Assembly (NCBI GenBank): GCA_963422565.1
Contig: OY730228.1
Location: 3,100,001 to 3,164,000 of the forward strand
Origin: G963422565 sp963422565
GTDB lineage: Bacteria > Pseudomonadota > Alphaproteobacteria > MPNO01
Direction of reading: 5' to 3'
Length of the DNA: 64,000 bases
Part shown: piece after piece, positions 60,326 through 64,000 of the stretch
Numbering within the stretch: the first letter of the stretch is position 1
Layout: each line of letters starts with the position of its first letter
Notes under the pieces: generated by a model
Database searches by the model: none
What the model was told of the DNA's origin: nothing
The model's input: only the letters and a program-made list of their open reading frames with translations
Translations under genes and position numbers: made by a program

Positions 60326-60784
60326 TCAGAACGGAATTTCGTCGTCGAGGTCGGCGGCCCCGCCGGACGGACGGTCCATCCCGCCCCCGCCCATGGCCTC
60401 GCCGCCTGACGTCGCGGCGCCCATGGCCTCGCCGCGGCTGTCGAGAAGCTGGAGCTCTCCGCGAAAACGCCGGAGAACGACTTCGGTGCTATAGCGTTCC
60501 TGGCCCTGCTGGTCGGCCCATTTGCGTGTCTGGAGCTGCCCCTCCAGATATACCTTCTTGCCCTTGGTAAGGTATTTCTGAGCGACTTCGCCAAGACGCT
60601 CGTCGAAGATCACCACGCGGTGCCATTCGGTCCGCTCGCGCGGCTCGCCGGTCGCCTTGTCGCGCCAACGCTCCGAGGTCGCGACCGAGAAGTTGACTAT
60701 CGGCGATCCGTCATTGGTATGGCGCACATCCGGGTCGCGGCCCAGATTGCCCACCAGGATCACCTTGTTGACGCTGCCGACCAT
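60326..60784 (-). CDS. ssb: Single-stranded DNA-binding protein
   Basis: A 152-residue SSB. The OB-fold runs about residues 4-110 (NKVILVGNLGRDPDVR, TEWHRVVIFDERLGE, KVYLEGQLQTRKW), followed by a glycine-rich linker and the acidic protein-interaction tip DDEIPF. GGGGGAGG stands 6 bases ahead of the ATG. It precedes gyrA on the same strand. Confidence 0.97.
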   Translation of the reverse strand: MVGSVNKVILVGNLGRDPDVRHTNDGSPIVNFSVATSERWRDKATGEPRERTEWHRVVIFDERLGEVAQKYLTKGKKVYLEGQLQTRKWADQQGQERYSTEVVLRRFRGELQLLDSRGEAMGAATSGGEAMGGGGMDRPSGGAADLDDEIPF

Positions 60785-60894
60785 CCGCGCCTCCCCCGCT
60801 TCGTTCCGGGCATCCTACCGCAAACCCCGGCAAGCGCCAGACCGGCGGCCGCGACATCCGGCATATCTCGTTTCGCGACCGCGCCCGCCAAGCC

Positions 60895-60985
60895 GGAAGA
60901 CCCCCTGCCCCTCCCTCGAGGGGAGGGGGTCGCGCATCGCCCTCTCCCGATCATCCCCCTCGAGGGGGGCCTTGTCGTCCGACGG
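60895..60985. repeat. Dispersed CCCCCT...AGGGGG palindromic intergenic element
   Basis: Two hairpin units: CCCCCTGCCCCTCCCTCGAGG near 60901 and CCCCCTCGAGGGGG near 60956, separated by GTCGCGCATCGCCCTCTCCC. The flank GCCGGAAG and the end TTGTCGTCCGACGGCGG also occur next to other copies (30355, 4510). The 262-base gap 60785-61046 holds it and the tpiA leader but no gene. Confidence 0.5.
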
Positions 60986-61046
60986 CGGGGAATGCGCTAT
61001 AAGCGCGGTCTCGTATTCGTATCGCCGTCGGGAGTCTTGTCGTCGG

Positions 61047-61808
61047 ATGGCCGCAACCGCTCGACCTTTGGTGGCGGGGAACTGGAAGATGCACGGCACG
61101 CGCGCGTCCATGCAGGCGCTGGTCGGGGATCTGCTGGGCCGTCTGGGGCGCGATGCGCCGCCCGTCTGCGAGATGCTGATCTGCCCGCCCGCCCCCTATC
61201 TCGCCGAAGCTGCGGCGATGCTCTCCGGGTGCCGGGCGTTGGCACTCGGTGCCCAGGACTGTCATCCGGCGGAGCGGGGCGCCCATACCGGGGACATCGC
61301 CGCGCCCATGCTGCGGGAGGTGGGCTGCAGCTACGTCATCGTCGGCCATTCCGAGCGCCGCGGCGGTCACGGCGAGGGCGACGACCTCGTGAGGGCCAAG
61401 GCGGAGGCGGCTCTTGCCGCGGGTCTGCGCCCGATCGTCTGCATCGGCGAGACGTCGGAGGATCGCGACGCCGGGCGCGTCGAACGGGTGATCGCCGGAC
61501 AGCTCGGCGGCTCCCTGCCCGCGACGGCGCGCGGTGCTGACACGGTGATCGCCTACGAGCCCGTCTGGGCGATCGGTAGCGGGCGCACCCCCGCGGAAAG
61601 CGAGATCGCGGCGGTCCATGCGCAGATACGCGGCATTCTCCGCCGCCGGGACGACGACGCGGATGCGTTCCGCATCCTGTACGGCGGGTCGGTCAAGCCG
61701 GACAACGCGCGGGCGATTCTCGGTGCGGCCGAAGTGAACGGCGTGCTGGTCGGGGGTGCGAGCCTCGATGCCGGCGGCTTCTGGTCCATCTGCCGCGCTT
61801 GGTCCTGA
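61047..61808 (+). CDS. tpiA: Triosephosphate isomerase
   Basis: A 253-residue TIM-barrel enzyme. The catalytic lysine is in GNWKMHG (K14), the histidine in VGHSERR, the glutamate in AYEPVWAIGSG, and the phosphate loop in YGGSVKPDNA. It is preceded by the repeat element and begins the tpiA-secG-pyrG-kdsA block. The ATG at 61047 fits the family start; the binding site is weak. Confidence 0.96.
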   Translation: MAATARPLVAGNWKMHGTRASMQALVGDLLGRLGRDAPPVCEMLICPPAPYLAEAAAMLSGCRALALGAQDCHPAERGAHTGDIAAPMLREVGCSYVIVGHSERRGGHGEGDDLVRAKAEAALAAGLRPIVCIGETSEDRDAGRVERVIAGQLGGSLPATARGADTVIAYEPVWAIGSGRTPAESEIAAVHAQIRGILRRRDDDADAFRILYGGSVKPDNARAILGAAEVNGVLVGGASLDAGGFWSICRAWS

Positions 61809-61926
61809 GCCGGGCGGTTCGAAATCGTTCTGGCATTATCCCGGCGATGGCACTAAATCACCCGGGTCGATGCGCATGGAGGCCCGGCGGGCGGGCGCTT
61901 CGCAATTCTCGGGAAAGCCGACCGGC

Positions 61927-62238
61927 ATGATCGCGGTTCTCTTGGTGGTCCATCTGTTCATCGCCATCGCCCTGGTAGGCGTGGTTCTTCTCCAGCGCAG
62001 CGAGGGCGGCGCGCTGGGGATGGGGGGCGGGACCATGGGCGGGCTGATGACGACCCGCGGCTCCGCCAATCTGCTGACCCGGATCACGGCGGCGCTTGCG
62101 GCCTGCTTCATGGGCACCAGCATCCTTCTCGCGATCCTGTCCGGCTCGCATCAGCCGGAGCGTTCGATCATGGACCGGCCGGCGCCGCAGCAGGCGCCGG
62201 CGGAACCCCCGGCGCCGAGCGTGCCGCTCGCGCGCTAG
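61927..62238 (+). CDS. secG: Preprotein translocase subunit SecG
   Basis: A 103-residue, two-helix membrane protein. The first helix is MIAVLLVVHLFIAIALVGVVLLQ; the family loop QRSEGGALGMGGGT then precedes the second helix. A proline/alanine-rich tail follows. SecG is a stimulatory subunit of SecYEG. I chose the ATG at 61927 as the usual start directly before the first helix. The gap of 118 bases after tpiA may hold its promoter. Confidence 0.93.
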   Translation: MIAVLLVVHLFIAIALVGVVLLQRSEGGALGMGGGTMGGLMTTRGSANLLTRITAALAACFMGTSILLAILSGSHQPERSIMDRPAPQQAPAEPPAPSVPLAR

Positions 62239-62321
62239 CCCGTGCCCGCCGGTCGGCGAACGGCTCCCGGGCGCCCCTCCGTTCCGCGGCCGGCCTCGCG
62301 AAGGCGATTGGGAGGGTGTCG

Positions 62322-63947
62322 GTGCCGCGCTATGTCTTCATCACCGGGGGCGTCGTTTCTTCGCTGGGCAAGGGTCTGGCATCGGCGGCGCTCGGCGCGC
62401 TCCTCCAGGCGCGGGGATTCCGAGTCCGGCTGAGAAAGCTGGATCCCTATCTCAACATCGATCCGGGAACCATGAGCCCGACCCAGCACGGGGAGGTGTT
62501 CGTCACCGACGACGGCGCCGAGACGGATCTCGATCTCGGCCATTACGAGAGGTTCACGGGGGTCACGGCGACCCGCGACGACAACATAACGACCGGCCGG
62601 ATCTATCAGACGGTCATCGAGCGCGAGCGGCGCGGCGACTATCTCGGGGCGACGATTCAGGTCATTCCCCACGTTACCGACGAGATCAAGGCGTTCATCT
62701 CGGCCGATTCCGGGGACGTCGACTTCGTGCTCTGCGAGATCGGCGGCACCGTCGGCGATATCGAGAGCCTGCCCTTCCTGGAGGCGATCCGTCAGAAGAG
62801 CAACGAGCTCGGGCGGTCGCAGACGATGTTCATCCATCTGACCCTGGTGCCCTTTCTGCGATCCGCGGGCGAGCTCAAGACCAAACCGACCCAGCATTCG
62901 GTCAAGGAGCTGCAGAGCGTCGGCATCCAGCCCGATCTGATCCTGTGTCGCTGCGAGCGCGCCCTCCCGGCCGAGGACCGGCGCAAGATATCCCTGTTCT
63001 GCAACGTACCGGTCGAGCGGGTCATCACCGCTCCCGATGTCGAGACGATCTACGAAGTGCCGGTCCGTTACCATGAGCACGGCCTGGACGTTCAGGTCTG
63101 CAGGCATTTCGGGATCGACGGCGGTGCGCCCCGGCTCGCGCGCTGGAGCGATATCGTCGCGCGTATCCGAAATCCGGAGGGCAGCGTGACCATCGCCGTG
63201 GTTGGCAAGTACACGACCAAGCTCGATTCCTACAAGTCGCTGGCCGAGGCCCTGCAGCACGGGGGCGGTGCCAACCGCGTCCGGATCGATCTGCAATGGC
63301 TGGATGCGGAGCTGTTCGAGTCCAAGGACGCCGTTCACTATCTGGCCGGCGTCGAGGGCATCCTTGTGCCCGGCGGCTTCGGCGAGCGCGGGACCGAAGG
63401 AAAGATTTCCGCCGCGAAGTTCGCCCGCGAGCACCGGGTACCCTATCTGGGGATCTGCTTCGGCATGCAGATGGCGGTCATCGAGGCCGCCCGCAATCTG
63501 GCGGGGATCGCCGGGGCGGGCTCGACCGAGTTCGGGAAGGTCGCCGACCCGGTGGTCGGCCTCCTTACCGAGTGGGCCAGGGGCAGACGCGTCGAACGTC
63601 GGGAGATCGGAGGAGATATGGGCGGTAGCATGCGCCTCGGCGCCTATGCCTGCCGGCTCGACGCCTCCTCCCTCGCATATCGGATCTACGGCACACGGAC
63701 GATTCGCGAGCGCCATCGACATCGCTACGAGGTGAACATCCATTACCGGAAGCGGCTCGAGGAGGCAGGCCTGCTGTTCTCGGGGCTGTCGCCGGACGGC
63801 CTTCTGCCGGAGATCGTGGAGCTGCCCTCCCACCCCTGGTATCTGGGCATCCAGTTCCATCCCGAGTTCAAGTCGCGGCCGTTCGCCCCCCACCCGATCT
63901 TCGCTTCCTTCGTCGAAGCGGCGATCGCCCGGTCGCGCCTTGTCTGA
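62322..63947 (+). CDS. pyrG: CTP synthase
   Basis: A 541-residue CTP synthase. The synthetase domain has VFITGGVVSSLGKGLA, LDPYLNIDPGTMSPTQHGEVFVT and EIGGTVGDIESLPFLEA. The glutaminase domain has the catalytic cysteine in GICFGMQMA (about 385) and the His/Glu pair in QFHPEFKS. Two close GTGs are possible; GTG 62322 lies 5 bases behind GGAGGG and gives the usual start PRYVFITGG, GTG 62316 is the alternative. Confidence 0.96.
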   Translation: MPRYVFITGGVVSSLGKGLASAALGALLQARGFRVRLRKLDPYLNIDPGTMSPTQHGEVFVTDDGAETDLDLGHYERFTGVTATRDDNITTGRIYQTVIERERRGDYLGATIQVIPHVTDEIKAFISADSGDVDFVLCEIGGTVGDIESLPFLEAIRQKSNELGRSQTMFIHLTLVPFLRSAGELKTKPTQHSVKELQSVGIQPDLILCRCERALPAEDRRKISLFCNVPVERVITAPDVETIYEVPVRYHEHGLDVQVCRHFGIDGGAPRLARWSDIVARIRNPEGSVTIAVVGKYTTKLDSYKSLAEALQHGGGANRVRIDLQWLDAELFESKDAVHYLAGVEGILVPGGFGERGTEGKISAAKFAREHRVPYLGICFGMQMAVIEAARNLAGIAGAGSTEFGKVADPVVGLLTEWARGRRVERREIGGDMGGSMRLGAYACRLDASSLAYRIYGTRTIRERHRHRYEVNIHYRKRLEEAGLLFSGLSPDGLLPEIVELPSHPWYLGIQFHPEFKSRPFAPHPIFASFVEAAIARSRLV

Positions 63948-64000
63948 CCGAGCGGCCGCGCCGCGCCGGGTTCGCGTCGGCGGCGTCGAGATCGCCAACG
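63940..64000 (+). CDS. kdsA: 3-deoxy-8-phosphooctulonate synthase, first codons (runs off the window)
   Basis: From a TTG at 63940, overlapping the pyrG stop, the frame reads SDRAAAPRRVRVGGVEIAN to the edge. VxVGGVxIAN resembles the KdsA start, and pyrG-kdsA is a standard alphaproteobacterial order. Only 20 codons are visible, so the call leans on context. Confidence 0.6.
   Translation, partial: MSDRAAAPRRVRVGGVEIAN

Noticed and set aside
1..64000. CRISPR arrays, prophage or complete insertion sequences
   Set aside because: No regularly spaced direct repeats, phage structural genes or intact transposase genes were seen.

Overview
The window is a GC-rich, tightly packed chromosomal segment of an alphaproteobacterium, most likely of the Rhodospirillales type. 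The basis is gene order: rplM-rpsI-argC, ssb-gyrA-coaD, and tpiA-secG-pyrG-kdsA. ATGA, GTGA and TTGA start/stop overlaps are common. Genus cannot be told from the sequence alone. About 60 protein genes, one tRNA-Glu and several gene fossils are present; no rRNA, CRISPR array or complete insertion sequence was seen.

Layout. 1-4700: the start of a cyclase-family gene (reverse), an Rpn-type nuclease gene broken by two single-base insertions, an SDR, a Sel1-repeat protein coupled to an AcuI-like acrylyl-CoA reductase, and a fossil of a coiled-coil gene. 4700-14760: ygfZ, then a catabolic block with a class II aldolase, an aldehyde:ferredoxin oxidoreductase, an acyl-CoA ligase, a translationally coupled run (Rieske oxygenase, CoA-transferase, CoA-binding protein, O-acetylhomoserine sulfhydrylase) and an enoyl-CoA hydratase. 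14830-17520: a good sigma70-like promoter, rplM, rpsI, argC and a gamma carbonic anhydrase. 17700-21780 (reverse): bicupin, EutA-like reactivase and an MFS transporter. 22150-29530 (reverse): a ten-gene Mrp/Mbh-like cation/proton antiporter operon. 29745-31115: a two-domain cold-shock protein and a DUF192 protein.

31400-36990 is the accessory island. It holds a type ISP-like restriction-modification gene cut by one in-frame TAG and overlapping an AT-richer pentapeptide-repeat membrane protein gene. Behind it lie IS5-like and IS3-like transposase fossils around the 3' end of a ParE toxin gene.

36990-44100: OmpA-like lipoprotein, class I aminotransferase, homoserine dehydrogenase, glpX, recJ, DUF2062 protein and tRNA-Glu(UUC). 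44050-51070 (reverse): DUF4870 protein, a molybdopterin oxidoreductase with a fused Fe-S/membrane-anchor partner (PadBCD/Dms-like), an SDR and a second CoA-transferase. 51376-56430: the lower meta-cleavage pathway in dmp order (dmpC-E-F-G-H) turning 2-hydroxymuconic semialdehyde into pyruvate and acetyl-CoA, followed by a convergent orphan ring-hydroxylating dioxygenase beta subunit. 56940-64000: coaD, gyrA, ssb (reverse), then tpiA, secG, pyrG and the first codons of kdsA.

Together the accessory genes suggest a respiratory heterotroph that breaks down aromatic and other organic acids through CoA thioesters, with electrons entering through molybdenum or tungsten enzymes and ion gradients handled by the Mrp-like complex. 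The specific substrates are inference.
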